Notes: a model not told the origin generated them from the letters alone. 64,000 nt of DNA from Pigmentiphaga litoralis (GCF_013408655.1 NZ_JACCBP010000001.1:1860001-1924000), one strand, 5' to 3'. Positions 16,837-25,730 are shown, numbered from the stretch's first letter. Program-made: numbers and translations.

Positions 16837-17559
16837 ATGCGCGTCGTAATCGTCGAAGATCAGGATGACTGGCGCAATACTGTCGCCGATCATCTTTCCC
16901 AGCTGGGCTACGAGGTCAAGGACATGAGCACGCTTGCCGAGCTCGACACCCTGATGCAGGCCGGCGCGCCCGACATCCTGATCCTCGACGCCAACCTGCC
17001 CGACGGCAATGGCCTGAACCATGTCGCGCGCCTGCGGGCCGCCGCGCCGCAGATGGGCATCATGATGCTGACCGGCCGCCTGCGCAGCCAGGACCGCGTG
17101 CATGGCCTCAGCGCGGGCGCCGACCACTACCTGACCAAGCCGGTCAAGCTGGCCGAACTGGTGGCCACGCTGTCGGCTCTGTCGCGCCGCCTGCGCCTGG
17201 TCGAAGCGGCCCCGCCCGAAGACATCGCCGGCTGGAGCTACGACCCGCCCGCGCGCCGGCTCTGTTCGCCGGCAGGCCGCATGATCGACGTCACCGAAGG
17301 CGAAAGCCGCCTGCTGTCGGCCCTCGTGAACAGCAGCCATATGCCCGTCAGCCGCAACGCGTTGATCATTGCCTTGGGCGAATCGCCCGACGCCTACGAT
17401 CCGCACCGGCTCGACACCATGATCCACCGCCTGCGCCTGAAACTGAAAGGCCATGGCACGCCCGAACTGCAGCTGCGCAACGTGTATGGCGTCGGCTACA
17501 TGTGCATCACCCAGGTCAAGATCCTCAGCCGAAGCGCTCCCACCGAATCAGAACTGTAG
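16837..17559 (+). CDS. OmpR/PhoB-family response regulator
   Basis: This 240-residue protein has an N-terminal receiver domain (1-118) with the acidic pocket VEDQDD, phospho-acceptor Asp in ILILDANLPDG (about residue 50), a Thr switch (MMLTGR) and Lys in YLTKPVK. A C-terminal winged helix (about 135-232) contains VTEGESRLLSALVNS, LDTMIHRLRLKLK and NVYGVGYMC. A GGAG ribosome site precedes the ATG by about eight bases. No partner kinase is adjacent on the same strand; the gene directly downstream (15 bases) encodes a PAS-PAS chemoreceptor-like protein, and the two are probably co-transcribed. Confidence 0.92.
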   Translation: MRVVIVEDQDDWRNTVADHLSQLGYEVKDMSTLAELDTLMQAGAPDILILDANLPDGNGLNHVARLRAAAPQMGIMMLTGRLRSQDRVHGLSAGADHYLTKPVKLAELVATLSALSRRLRLVEAAPPEDIAGWSYDPPARRLCSPAGRMIDVTEGESRLLSALVNSSHMPVSRNALIIALGESPDAYDPHRLDTMIHRLRLKLKGHGTPELQLRNVYGVGYMCITQVKILSRSAPTESEL

Positions 17560-17574
17560 AAAAAGCCACGCACC

Positions 17575-18891
17575 ATGTTCAATAACAAGACCAAAGCGCA
17601 ACTCGCGCAAACACAGAACGAACTCCAGCATTTCACCGCCCTGCACGACGCGCTGGACGCGTCGATGGCGATGGTGGAATTTGGCACCGACGGGGTCATC
17701 CTCCGGTGCAACGCCCGCTTCGCCTCCAGCGTGGGCTATCGCGTGGAAGAACTGCAGGGCCGCCATCACCGCACGCTGTGCCACCCCGAATACGCGGCCA
17801 GCGCCGACTACGCCGACTTCTGGAATCGCCTGCGCAAGGGCGAACCGATGCAGGGCCGCTTCTCGCGCATGAACAAGTCCGGCGCGCCGATCTGGCTCGA
17901 AGCCACCTATTCCCCCGTGCTGGACGACGCCGGCCGCACGGTCAAGATCGTCAAGGTCGCGTCCGACATTACCGAGCGCGTGCGCGAATCCGGCATGTTG
18001 CGCAGCGTGACCGAAGCCCTGGGCCGGTCGATGGCGGTGATTGAATTCGGGATGGACGGCACGATCCTGACGGCAAATGACAATTTTCTGTCAGCCATGG
18101 GGTACACGCTGGACGGCGTGCGTGGCAAACACCACAACATGCTGTGCACACCGGAATACACCGCCAGCCGCGAATACGCGCAGCTGTGGGAACGTCTCAA
18201 TTCCGGCGCCTTTTTCTCGGGCCAGTGCGAACGCGTCAACCAGCGCGGCGAAACCGTGTGGCTCGAAGCAACCTACAACCCGGTGCTGGACCCCGACGGC
18301 CGCCCGATCAAGGTCGTCAAGTTCGCGACCGACGTGACCGAACGCATCAAGCGCCTGCAGGCCGAGAAGGACAGCGCTGCCAGCGCCTACCGCATCTCCC
18401 TGGAAACGGAAGCCCTGTCCAACAATGGCGAACAGGTCATCCAGCAGACCGTCGACAAGATGCGCGCCATCTCGTCCATGGTCAAAGACGCATCGGGCCA
18501 GGTGTCGAACCTGGGCGCGCATTCGGAACGGATCGGCGCCATCGTCGCCACGATCAAGGAAATCGCCGATCGCACCAACCTGCTGGCACTGAATGCCGCC
18601 ATCGAAGCGGCACGGGCTGGCGAAGCCGGCCGCGGCTTTGCCGTGGTGGCCGACGAAGTGCGCAAGCTGGCTGAACGCACCCGCAATTCCACGACCGAAA
18701 TCGCCGGTACGGTGGACCGCGTGCAGGTCGACACACGCGCCGCCGTCACCAGCATGAACAGCAGCCTGGACGAAGTCGAACAGGGCGTGGTCCTGGCGCA
18801 CGAAGCCGGCGCCGCGATCGAGCAGATGCGTCTGGGCGCGCAGCGGGTCGTGCACGTCGTGCGCGACTTTTCGAGCACGGTCGGCGAATAA
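17575..18891 (+). CDS. Soluble PAS-PAS methyl-accepting protein, BdlA-like
   Basis: This 438-residue protein has no membrane segment. Two similar PAS domains (about 25-140 and 147-262, both with the GRHH/GKHH and IWLEATY/VWLEATY pattern of Aer/BdlA-type PAS) precede a chemoreceptor signalling domain containing the conserved tip [18 protein letters not shown] and the [13 protein letters not shown] strand. Size and domain order equal those of BdlA, the Pseudomonas biofilm-dispersal protein (about 417 residues), which acts by lowering c-di-GMP. No CheB/CheR tail pentapeptide is seen at the C-terminus (DFSSTVGE). It follows the OmpR-type regulator by 15 bases. An Aer-like aerotaxis role is the main alternative. 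Confidence 0.88.
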   Translation: MFNNKTKAQLAQTQNELQHFTALHDALDASMAMVEFGTDGVILRCNARFASSVGYRVEELQGRHHRTLCHPEYAASADYADFWNRLRKGEPMQGRFSRMNKSGAPIWLEATYSPVLDDAGRTVKIVKVASDITERVRESGMLRSVTEALGRSMAVIEFGMDGTILTANDNFLSAMGYTLDGVRGKHHNMLCTPEYTASREYAQLWERLNSGAFFSGQCERVNQRGETVWLEATYNPVLDPDGRPIKVVKFATDVTERIKRLQAEKDSAASAYRISLETEALSNNGEQVIQQTVDKMRAISSMVKDASGQVSNLGAHSERIGAIVATIKEIADRTNLLALNAAIEAARAGEAGRGFAVVADEVRKLAERTRNSTTEIAGTVDRVQVDTRAAVTSMNSSLDEVEQGVVLAHEAGAAIEQMRLGAQRVVHVVRDFSSTVGE

Positions 18892-18919
18892 CGCCACAGA
18901 CCAACCCCTCGCTGCAAAC

Positions 18920-18949
18920 AAAAGGCCGTTCCAGTGGAACGGCCTTTTT
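18920..18949 (+). terminator. Intrinsic terminator
   Basis: The perfect hairpin AAAAGGCCGTTCC-agt-GGAACGGCCTTTTT is flanked by an A tract and a T tract and follows the BdlA-like gene by 28 bases. Its symmetry would also end minus-strand transcripts. Confidence 0.94.
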
Positions 18950-19051
18950 GTTGATGCATCCGGTGGTCGGTGGGGGTCACCCCGGACAGCGGCGGCCCCA
19001 GGCAGCAAGGCCCTGCACCAGGCAGGCCGGCCGGCGCGCCAGCTTCCAGAT

Positions 19052-19858
19052 TCACACTTCCGTTGGCGTCGCCTTGAATGGCGTCGTGGTCCACGGGCTG
19101 GCCGGGTCATTCCGGCACTGGGCCGCAATGGCGGTCAGCTCCGTCAGCGGGGCGCCCTGCCCGGTCCACATCGCCCGGCCGATCACCGTGCTCTTGGCCA
19201 CGTCTTCCCACGACGACAGGCTGTGCGAGACGGCTGCCGACGCATAGGCGATCACTTCCCAGGCCTGCGGCTCGGTGATCAGCTTGCAGTCGTAGCACAT
19301 GCGCGCCACCATGATCGCCCGGCTCATGTCCCACGCCACGATGCCGCGCGCCAGGTCGTCGCTGGATTGGACGACACCCTGCTCCTGCAAGCCCGGCAGG
19401 GTCTCAGCCAGGTGGTTCAGATATTCCTGGATCTGGTCGCGATCCACTTTCTGGCGGATCGCATAGACCGACGCCGTCCAGTTTTCGACCGGCTCGGACG
19501 TGGCGATGCGCCACACATGCGGCCAGACCGCGCGGTGCCCTTCCTGCAGCAGCCAGCCCAATGTGGACTGCGCCTGCTCGGTGCTGCCGATGTTCCACCA
19601 GTCGTTCAAGGCACTGGCCACCCGGGCGCGCTTCACGCCCGTGCTCAGGCTGTCGACGGTGGCGCCGAAGTCGACGGCGTGGATCAATCCGGGAAGCAGT
19701 TGACGCGCGCGTTCGCCCGTCGCCGCCGTGGCAGGTGAACTGCGGCGGAAGGGTTCGCGATCGCGGGGATTCGGTTTGCGTGCCGGCAGCAGCAGCCAGC
19801 ATCCCAAGACGGCAATGATGGCCAAGAGTACGTAGACGTACCAGGGCAACTGAGGCAT
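19052..19858 (-). CDS. Membrane-anchored DUF1266-family protein
   Basis: This 268-residue protein has one N-terminal transmembrane helix (about 5-25, WYVYVLLAIIAVLGCWLLL) and a soluble domain resembling DUF1266. It contains VASALNDWWNIGSTEQAQ, LGWLLQEGHRAVW, GIVAWDMSRAIMVARMCYDC and PQAWEVIAYASAA, then SSWEDVAKSTVIGRAMWTGQ, the pattern of Trp/Gly residues recognised in that family. The function of DUF1266 is not known. The gene stands alone between a terminator and the porin gene. The helix faces the cytoplasmic membrane, but it cannot be told on which side the domain lies. Confidence 0.8.
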   Translation of the reverse strand: MPQLPWYVYVLLAIIAVLGCWLLLPARKPNPRDREPFRRSSPATAATGERARQLLPGLIHAVDFGATVDSLSTGVKRARVASALNDWWNIGSTEQAQSTLGWLLQEGHRAVWPHVWRIATSEPVENWTASVYAIRQKVDRDQIQEYLNHLAETLPGLQEQGVVQSSDDLARGIVAWDMSRAIMVARMCYDCKLITEPQAWEVIAYASAAVSHSLSSWEDVAKSTVIGRAMWTGQGAPLTELTAIAAQCRNDPASPWTTTPFKATPTEV

Positions 19859-19958
19859 TCGTGCATCCGAGAAGAGAAAAAAGCTTGCCGCGTAGTGTAT
19901 GACGGCGTTCTCGGAGCTACGGTGAGTGCGTAGGCTGTTTTGTTACCGATTTACCAGT

Positions 19959-19985
19959 ACAAATGCCGGCATCGCCGGCATTTGT
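19959..19985 (-). terminator. Porin gene terminator hairpin
   Basis: Perfect 12-bp arms (ACAAATGCCGGC / GCCGGCATTTGT) enclose the loop ATC, 29 bases after the porin stop codon. Only short T runs flank it, so it may be a moderate terminator or an mRNA-stabilising stem. Confidence 0.7.
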
Positions 19986-20014
19986 TCAAGCAGAAAGCAC
20001 AGCGGACAATCCGA

Positions 20015-21133
20015 TCAGAACTTGTGGCGGATGCCTGCGATCAACTGGGCCTGCGACTTGGAGTCCGACGGCCCGGTCGTGAACAACTGCGCGTATTGCG
20101 CGTCGCCGGCAGCCTTCTGATACAGACCGACCAGGTACACGTCGGTGCGCTTCGAGAAGAAGTAGTCGGCGGCCAGGTTCAGCTGATGCCACTTCGGCTT
20201 GTTGCCGTTGCTGTCGTACTTGCCATTGGTGAACACATAGCCTGCGCCCAGCTGGGTGTTGGTCGTCACGAAGCTGGTGATCGACGCTTCATAGTTCGAC
20301 AGCTTCAAGCCCGTGTTGTCGATGTACTTGAATTCGGTGTGCGTATACAGCAACGACACCTTGGTGCCCGCGGTCAGGGCGTACGAGCCGCCTGCACCGC
20401 TGGCGGTCTGGCGTGCCACGCCTGCACCCGACACCGGGCTGGTGATGAACGGCGAGAACGCACCGTAGTCCAGCGTGACGGCGCCGGCCGCGTTGGTCGC
20501 GCTGCTCGGACGACGGATGTCGTGCACGGCGGCGCTGACCGCCCAGGGGCCTTGCGCCCAGGTGGCGCCAGCACTGAAGCTGCGGTTGTCGCTGGGGGCG
20601 CCGGCGCGGTCCGACGAACCGTACACGGTCTTGAAACCCAGGCCGCCGAACTGACCCGAATACTGCACCGAGTTGTTGATACGGAAGGTCGGGAACAAGT
20701 TGTCGTTGTCACCGATGTGGGTGCCGGTGGCGGCGATCTGGATGGCCGACTCGTAGCCCTGCAAAGTCTGCGACATGGCATCAGCCTGGCGGCCGACCGT
20801 CACGGTACCCCAGGTCTTGTTCGACAGGCCGACGACGGCGGCGCGGCCGAACAGGCGGTTGCCCTGGGCCGACGTGCCGGTGTCTGGCGAAAAGCCGCTT
20901 TCCAGCGTGAAGATGGCGCTGTTCCCGTTGCCCAGATCTTCGCTGCCGCGGATCCCCCAGCGCGAGCCCTGCTGCAGGTTGCCCTTCAGCTCGGACATGC
21001 TCTTGCCGCCGACGTTGTTGGTGTAGACGTAGCCTTCCGAAATCAGGCCGTACAGGGTGACGTTGCTTTGTGCGAACGCGGCGTTGCCAGACAAGGCGGC
21101 CAGGACGGCCAAGGGAAGCGTGAGCTTTTTCAC
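20015..21133 (-). CDS. Gram-negative general porin
   Basis: The product is a 372-residue outer-membrane trimeric porin of the betaproteobacterial family. It is read from a GTG at 21131-21133 (VKKLTLPLAVLAALSGNAAF), with GGAG about eight bases upstream and signal cleavage after AFA. The mature protein starts QSNVTLYGLISEGYVYTNN, contains SRWGIRGSEDLGNGNSAIF and KTWGTVTVGRQ (typical early beta strands and the start of constriction loop L3), and ends in IRHKF with the C-terminal Phe recognised by the Bam machinery. It would allow passive diffusion of small polar solutes. It is monocistronic, with a hairpin downstream. The bam-complex lipoprotein gene bamC lies elsewhere in this window. Confidence 0.93.
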   Translation of the reverse strand: MKKLTLPLAVLAALSGNAAFAQSNVTLYGLISEGYVYTNNVGGKSMSELKGNLQQGSRWGIRGSEDLGNGNSAIFTLESGFSPDTGTSAQGNRLFGRAAVVGLSNKTWGTVTVGRQADAMSQTLQGYESAIQIAATGTHIGDNDNLFPTFRINNSVQYSGQFGGLGFKTVYGSSDRAGAPSDNRSFSAGATWAQGPWAVSAAVHDIRRPSSATNAAGAVTLDYGAFSPFITSPVSGAGVARQTASGAGGSYALTAGTKVSLLYTHTEFKYIDNTGLKLSNYEASITSFVTTNTQLGAGYVFTNGKYDSNGNKPKWHQLNLAADYFFSKRTDVYLVGLYQKAAGDAQYAQLFTTGPSDSKSQAQLIAGIRHKF

Positions 21134-21290
21134 TCGATTTCTCCGATCGTGAACTGATAAGGACAAGTCGACGATGGGCGGACCGGATGCCCGCCAATCG
21201 TGCCAGGAACTGCAAGGACCAAGAAATAATCCGATAGGGGCGAGCGGTTCGAACCGCCTCTGTACCAAGGAAACATCGTTATTTCCGGGA

Positions 21291-21318
21291 GTGCGGCAGG
21301 CCCCCCGACCTGCCGCAC
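21291..21318 (-). terminator. Hairpin after the TRAP operon
   Basis: GTGCGGCAGG and CCTGCCGCAC form 10-bp perfect arms, 18 bases beyond the stop of the TRAP large permease. No T tract follows on the minus strand, so Rho-independent termination is uncertain. Confidence 0.55.
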
Positions 21319-21336
21319 AGGCACGATTTCACAAGC

Positions 21337-22626
21337 TCAATAACCAAACAGCTGCGGCAACCAGAGCACGGTTTGCGGCACCAGTGTCATCAACAGCAAT
21401 ACTGCCAACAATGCGGCAATGAAGGGCAAGATTGCCTTGAAAATCTCACCCACAGGCGTTTTCGAATGCGCGCTGAGGACGAACAGCAACATGCCGTGCG
21501 GCGGCATTGACAAGCCGATCATTAGATTGATAACGATCACGACGCCGAAATGCACGAGGTCGATACCCAGCGCCTTGACCGTCGGCATCAGGATCGGAAT
21601 GACCACCAGCAGCAGCACGCCGGTATCGAACAGCATGCCCATGGCCAGCAGCAGCACGTTCACCGTCAGGAAGAATCCGACCGGGCCCAGGCCCAGGCTC
21701 TGGACCCACGTCAGGAACATGCGATCCAGGCCTTCGGCCGTCACCACATAGTTGGTGACGTAGGCGCCGGCGATCAGCAGCATGACCACGGCGGACGCGC
21801 GCGACGATTCCGCAAACACCGCGAACAGCACCTTGGGATTGAGCGCGCGATACACGAACAGGCCCAGCAGCAGCGCATAGCCGCCCGCCACGGCAGCGGC
21901 TTCGGTCGGCGTAAAGATGCCGGCCCAGATCCCGCCCAGCAGCACTACCGGCAGGGTCATGGGAATGATCGCCTGCGCGAACACCTTGGGCAGGTCCCGC
22001 CGCGGCACGGCCTCGCCACGCGGCAGGTTCATCCGCGGCGCCAGGAAGTAGATGACGGCCATCAGCGCCGCACCCATCAGGATGCCGGGCAGCAGGCCGC
22101 CCAGGAACAGCGCGCCCACCGACGCGCCCGAGATCAGCGCATAGATCACCAGCGGGATCGCAGGCGGAATCGCGGATGCGGCGGTCGACCCGGCGGCCAC
22201 CACGGCAGCCGCAAAGCCCCGGGGATACCCGCCGACTTTTTTCATCATCCGCACGGACATCATGCCGGCGCCCGACGCATCGGCGATCGCGCTGCCCGTC
22301 ATGCTGGACGACACGATCAGCAGCAGGACGGACACGTACGCCAGCCCGCCCTGCGCGCGGCCGACGATGGCATTGGCCGCGGCCCACAGACGGTCGCTGA
22401 TGGTGGCCGCGTTCATGATGTTGGCGGCCAGGATGAACATCGGCACGGCCAGCATCACATAGCTGCTCATGAGCGAGTTCATCATCTGGTCGGCGATCAG
22501 GCCCAGGTCCTGGCCCGTCACGATGAAGTACACGACGCTGCTGCCTATCATCGCGAGCGACAACGGCACGCGCACCAGCGCGAGCACGAAGAACACCACG
22601 ATCATCAACAGGAAAGAATGGCTCAT
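21337..22626 (-). CDS. TRAP transporter large permease (DctM/SiaM type)
   Basis: This 429-residue polytopic protein has at least eleven hydrophobic segments. It contains DctM landmarks: VPMFILAANIMNAATIS, a GRAQGGLAYVSVLLLIVSSSM stretch ending in TGSAIADASGAG, IPPAIPLVIYALISG and FTPTEAAAVAGGYAL. It is the sodium-coupled transport subunit of a tripartite ATP-independent periplasmic transporter and works with the small permease and receptor encoded just upstream. Thirty-one bases separate it from the small subunit gene. The substrate is probably a carboxylate, given the family, and is not determined. Confidence 0.93.
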   Translation of the reverse strand: MSHSFLLMIVVFFVLALVRVPLSLAMIGSSVVYFIVTGQDLGLIADQMMNSLMSSYVMLAVPMFILAANIMNAATISDRLWAAANAIVGRAQGGLAYVSVLLLIVSSSMTGSAIADASGAGMMSVRMMKKVGGYPRGFAAAVVAAGSTAASAIPPAIPLVIYALISGASVGALFLGGLLPGILMGAALMAVIYFLAPRMNLPRGEAVPRRDLPKVFAQAIIPMTLPVVLLGGIWAGIFTPTEAAAVAGGYALLLGLFVYRALNPKVLFAVFAESSRASAVVMLLIAGAYVTNYVVTAEGLDRMFLTWVQSLGLGPVGFFLTVNVLLLAMGMLFDTGVLLLVVIPILMPTVKALGIDLVHFGVVIVINLMIGLSMPPHGMLLFVLSAHSKTPVGEIFKAILPFIAALLAVLLLMTLVPQTVLWLPQLFGY

Positions 22627-22657
22627 TCGCGGCTCTCGGCGTAGGAAGGCAAGGCGG

Positions 22658-23170
22658 TCACAGGTGCTCGCGCCACTTGGGCGTCATCAACACCGCGCAG
22701 CGCCAGAGCTCGCGGACCACGGTCACGACGAAGAACACGACGACGCAGCTATAGACCACGTTCAGGGGCCACTCAAGGACGGGCGTCCGTTCACGGGTCA
22801 GGAACGCCACATAGGCATACACCGCCGGGGTCGCCCAGGCGAGCAACAGCGCAACCAGCGCCGAGCCGGCCAGCAGCATGACGCGCTGGCCCTTGGCCGG
22901 CAGCGCCGTATAGATCATGTCGAACGCCACGTTTTCCTTGAGCGTGACCGTGAACGCAGCGGCCAGGAACATCGACCACAGGTAGGTCACGATCACGATC
23001 TCGTCTGCCCATTCCACCGGACGGTGGAACACGTAGCGGCTGATGACGCCGTACATGAAGGTCAGCTGGACGAGAGCGAGCAGCGCGACACCAAGCACCT
23101 CGAACACCCGGCGCACACCCAGCCCCGCGCGTTCGATCGCACCCGGCGGCGTGCGTTCGACGTCTTCCAT
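22658..23170 (-). CDS. TRAP transporter small permease (DctQ type)
   Basis: This 170-residue protein has four predicted membrane helices and the DctQ-like segments MYGVISRYVFHRPVEWADE and VTYLWSMFLAAAFTVTLKE. DctQ subunits bracket the transport subunit in the inner membrane. Its ATG overlaps the receptor stop by one base (TAATG), showing coupling. The N-terminus is cytoplasmic and short. Confidence 0.9.
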   Translation of the reverse strand: MEDVERTPPGAIERAGLGVRRVFEVLGVALLALVQLTFMYGVISRYVFHRPVEWADEIVIVTYLWSMFLAAAFTVTLKENVAFDMIYTALPAKGQRVMLLAGSALVALLLAWATPAVYAYVAFLTRERTPVLEWPLNVVYSCVVVFFVVTVVRELWRCAVLMTPKWREHL

Positions 23171-24183
23171 TACTTCACCTGTTCGATGCGTTCATACATG
23201 CCGGCGGGCCATTTGGCTTTCAGGCCCGACGATTCGTATTGCGCCATCACGGCCTTGCGGAACAGGGCGGTATCCGGCCGCGCGATCTTCAGGCCCTTGG
23301 CCTGCAGTTCGTCGACAATGCTTTTTTCTTCGGCGATGCGGGCCTTGTCGTTGGCGTCGGCCGCGACCTTGGCGGCGGCCATGGCCTTGGCCTGGTCGTC
23401 GGCCGACAGCTTGTTCCAGATCGGCAGGGCCATCGCCAAAAAGACGGGCTGCACCAGATGCGACGTCAGCACGATCTGCTGCGTGACTTCTTCCAGCTTG
23501 TTGGCGCGCATGATCGACAAGGGATTTTCCTGGCCGTCGATGGTGCCGGTGCTCAGCGCCAGATAGACCTCGGGCATGGCCATCGGCGTCGGGCTGACCC
23601 CCAGGCCACGCGCCAGGGCGAGCCAGCCCGGTCCACCCGGCACGCGCAGCTTCACGCCTTTCAGGTCGTCCGGTCCCTTCACGTCGCGCGCCTTGCGCAG
23701 GTTGACCTGCCGGGTGCCCAGGTAGAAGGGTTGCAGGATCTTGATCCCCATGACCTCTTCCACCTTCTTGGCGTACTCGGCCCCGATCGGACTGGCGAAT
23801 ACGGCTTTCATGTGGCCGTAGTCACGGAACAGATAGCCGGTGCTGAACACGGAAAATTCGGGAATCTGCTGTTCGACCTCGAACGTGGTCATCGTGCTCA
23901 TTTCGAGGTTGCCGCGCTGCATGGCGGGCACTTCGGTGCCTTGCTTGAACAGCGTGCTGGCCGGGTAGACCTTGATGTCGAAACGCCCGGGCGCCGACTT
24001 TTCCAGCGTGTCCTTGAAGGTCACCAGCGACTTGCTGAGCGCGTCCGTGTCAATCGACGCCGCCGAGATGCGGACGAGCTGTTGCGCATACGCGGCAGGC
24101 GCAGCCAGTGCCGCCGCGGCAGTGGCGACCAGACCCATTGCGAGTGTGCGCTTGCACAGCAGGGACAACGTGTGGCGACTCAT
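23170..24183 (-). CDS. TRAP transporter substrate-binding protein (DctP type)
   Basis: This 337-residue periplasmic receptor starts MSRHTLSLLCKRTLAMGLVA at 24181-24183, chosen over an in-frame start at 24204 because a GGAG site lies ten bases upstream and the signal peptide then has normal length (cleavage after AYA). Mature landmarks are KSAPGRFDIKVYPASTLFKQ, GADDLKG-type KGPDDLKGVKLRVPGGPGWL and EVYLALSTGTIDGQENPLS. The conserved Arg contacting the ligand carboxylate is in KLRVP. It leads a three-gene operon with the two permeases. The hydrolase/Rid pair diverges from it, so the ligand may be the substrate or product of those enzymes; that link is inferred. Confidence 0.92.
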   Translation of the reverse strand: MSRHTLSLLCKRTLAMGLVATAAAALAAPAAYAQQLVRISAASIDTDALSKSLVTFKDTLEKSAPGRFDIKVYPASTLFKQGTEVPAMQRGNLEMSTMTTFEVEQQIPEFSVFSTGYLFRDYGHMKAVFASPIGAEYAKKVEEVMGIKILQPFYLGTRQVNLRKARDVKGPDDLKGVKLRVPGGPGWLALARGLGVSPTPMAMPEVYLALSTGTIDGQENPLSIMRANKLEEVTQQIVLTSHLVQPVFLAMALPIWNKLSADDQAKAMAAAKVAADANDKARIAEEKSIVDELQAKGLKIARPDTALFRKAVMAQYESSGLKAKWPAGMYERIEQVK

Positions 24184-24262
24184 CGACAGACTCCAGAGGA
24201 ACAATGCAAGAGACAGGAAGGGGTGGCCAGCGCGAAGAGTGAGTGCCGGCTTGCTGATCTTT

Positions 24263-24292
24263 ATTCTCTGTTTTCTGTAACGACAGTGTCAA
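24263..24292 (-). promoter_or_regulatory. Candidate promoter of the TRAP operon
   Basis: On the minus strand a consensus -35 TTGACA (24287-24292) is followed after 18 bases by GAGAAT (24263-24268), about 80 bases upstream of the receptor start. A short inverted repeat CTGT-aacg-ACAG (24275-24286) lies in the spacer and could be an operator. The region around it (24290-24360) is unusually AT-rich for this genome. Confidence 0.45.
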
Positions 24293-24368
24293 TATAAGTT
24301 TATGAAGAAAATATAAATTATTGCGCTAGCCATATTTTTGAATCACCATATGGCGTCTTTTCGACTGG

Positions 24369-25253
24369 ATGACTTCCTTGACCCGGCGCATCGCTTTCAC
24401 CCTGGCCCCGCAACCTCCCCTTCCGTTCAAAGCCGCGGAAGACTATGCAGATCAAGCACTTGCGTGGTCAGCCGAGGTACCCGATGACCTCGTCATCACG
24501 CGTGACCTGGCCTATGGTCCGGACGCCGCGCACCGGTACGACGTGTTTGCCCCGATGGACGCCCAAGGCCTGCCTGTGCTGGTGTTCTGGCACGGTGGCG
24601 GGTGGACCAATGGTTACAAGGAATTCACCGGTTTCATGGCGTCGCAGGTGGCTCGGCTGAACATGGTGCTGGTCGCACCCACCTATCGCCTGGCGCCGGA
24701 CTACCCCATGCCGGCGCCGATCGACGACTGCCGCGCGATGCTGGCCCATCTGGTGGCGCACGGCGCATCGCATGGCATCGACGCCACGCGCATGTACCTG
24801 AGCGGCCATTCGGCCGGTGGCCATCTGGCCATGATGACGGCGTTGCAGCCCGACGCGCTGGAACAGGTGGGCGTGCCTGCGGCATCGATCCGCGGCTGCC
24901 TGCCGATCAGCGGCATCCTGGACCTGCATCACACGTCGCCCGAACCCGGCAGCCTGGATGATCGCGTATACACGGCGGTGCTGTCCGACCGGTATGACGA
25001 CGCAATGATGAGCCCGATCAGCTGGACGCGCGGCAACCGGGTGCCGATGCGCCTGAGCTACGGCGAAAACGACAGCGCGCGCGTGATCCTGTCGAACCGC
25101 CGCACGGCGCGCCTGCTGGCGGCGCAGCCTGCCTCAACGACGCTGACCATGCGCGCCGGCATGACCCATTTCGACACGCACCTGACCCTGCGGGACCCCG
25201 CGGACCAGTGGTACGCTGACCTCGATCAACTCGTACGGAACACCGACTCATGA
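24369..25253 (+). CDS. Alpha/beta hydrolase (carboxylesterase / kynurenine formamidase-like)
   Basis: This 294-residue cytoplasmic enzyme of the hormone-sensitive-lipase side of the alpha/beta hydrolases has an oxyanion-hole motif HGGGW (75-79) and nucleophile Ser148 in GHSAGGH. Likely acid and base residues are in YGENDSA and THFDTHL near the C-terminus. APTYRLAPDYPMPAPIDDC is typical of the family. It would cleave an ester or amide. The stop overlaps the next gene by four bases (ATGA), coupling it to a Rid-family protein. Divergence from the TRAP operon suggests a shared uptake and breakdown function. Kynurenine formamidase-like and general esterase roles are both open. Confidence 0.85.
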   Translation: MTSLTRRIAFTLAPQPPLPFKAAEDYADQALAWSAEVPDDLVITRDLAYGPDAAHRYDVFAPMDAQGLPVLVFWHGGGWTNGYKEFTGFMASQVARLNMVLVAPTYRLAPDYPMPAPIDDCRAMLAHLVAHGASHGIDATRMYLSGHSAGGHLAMMTALQPDALEQVGVPAASIRGCLPISGILDLHHTSPEPGSLDDRVYTAVLSDRYDDAMMSPISWTRGNRVPMRLSYGENDSARVILSNRRTARLLAAQPASTTLTMRAGMTHFDTHLTLRDPADQWYADLDQLVRNTDS

Positions 25254-25627
25254 AAGAAGTCCTCGACGTCAATCTGCCCGATGTGGGCCAACCCTTTTCG
25301 TGGGCCGTGCGCGCCAATGGCGTGATCTTCACGTCGGCCGGGCCGGTGCGGGATGACGGAAGCATCGACACCGGGCCGATCGAAGACCAGGCACGCCTGA
25401 CCTTTCAGAATCTGCAAAAGGCCATGGAAGCCGGTGGCGGCACGCTGGCCGATGTGGCCCAGGTCCTGATCTACATGACCGACGTCAAGGACATGAAAGT
25501 CATCGACGGCATCTACCGCGAGTTCTTCACCGCGCCCTACCCCAGCCGGTCGAGCGCCGCGGTGCAACTTGTGGTGCCTGGCATGAAAATCGAACTCGTG
25601 GCGTTCGGCGCACCGGCCGCGCAATGA
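25250..25627 (+). CDS. Rid-family protein (RidA-like, catalytic Arg absent)
   Basis: This 125-residue trimeric Rid/YjgF-type protein has the landmarks VRANGVIFTSAGPVRDDGSI, EDQARLTFQNLQKAMEAGGG, LADVAQVLIYMTDVKDM and PYPSRSSAAVQL. Classical RidA deaminates reactive enamines with an Arg equivalent to Arg105 of the E. coli protein (VARLPKD). Aligned through RS and KIE, this chain has Leu at that place (AVQLVVPG). It therefore probably belongs to a Rid subfamily without that imine-deaminase activity. It overlaps the hydrolase stop by four bases and is followed by a strong terminator, so hydrolase and Rid protein form a two-gene unit. Confidence 0.9.
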   Translation: MKEVLDVNLPDVGQPFSWAVRANGVIFTSAGPVRDDGSIDTGPIEDQARLTFQNLQKAMEAGGGTLADVAQVLIYMTDVKDMKVIDGIYREFFTAPYPSRSSAAVQLVVPGMKIELVAFGAPAAQ

Positions 25628-25730
25628 GCGTGGGCGCGCGTCGTCCGCGCGCGCCACGGCAGCGTGCGTCACCTGTTTGCTAGGGACAGCAGGTGACGCA
25701 CGGACTGGCCAGGAAATTTGGGAAAGACGT

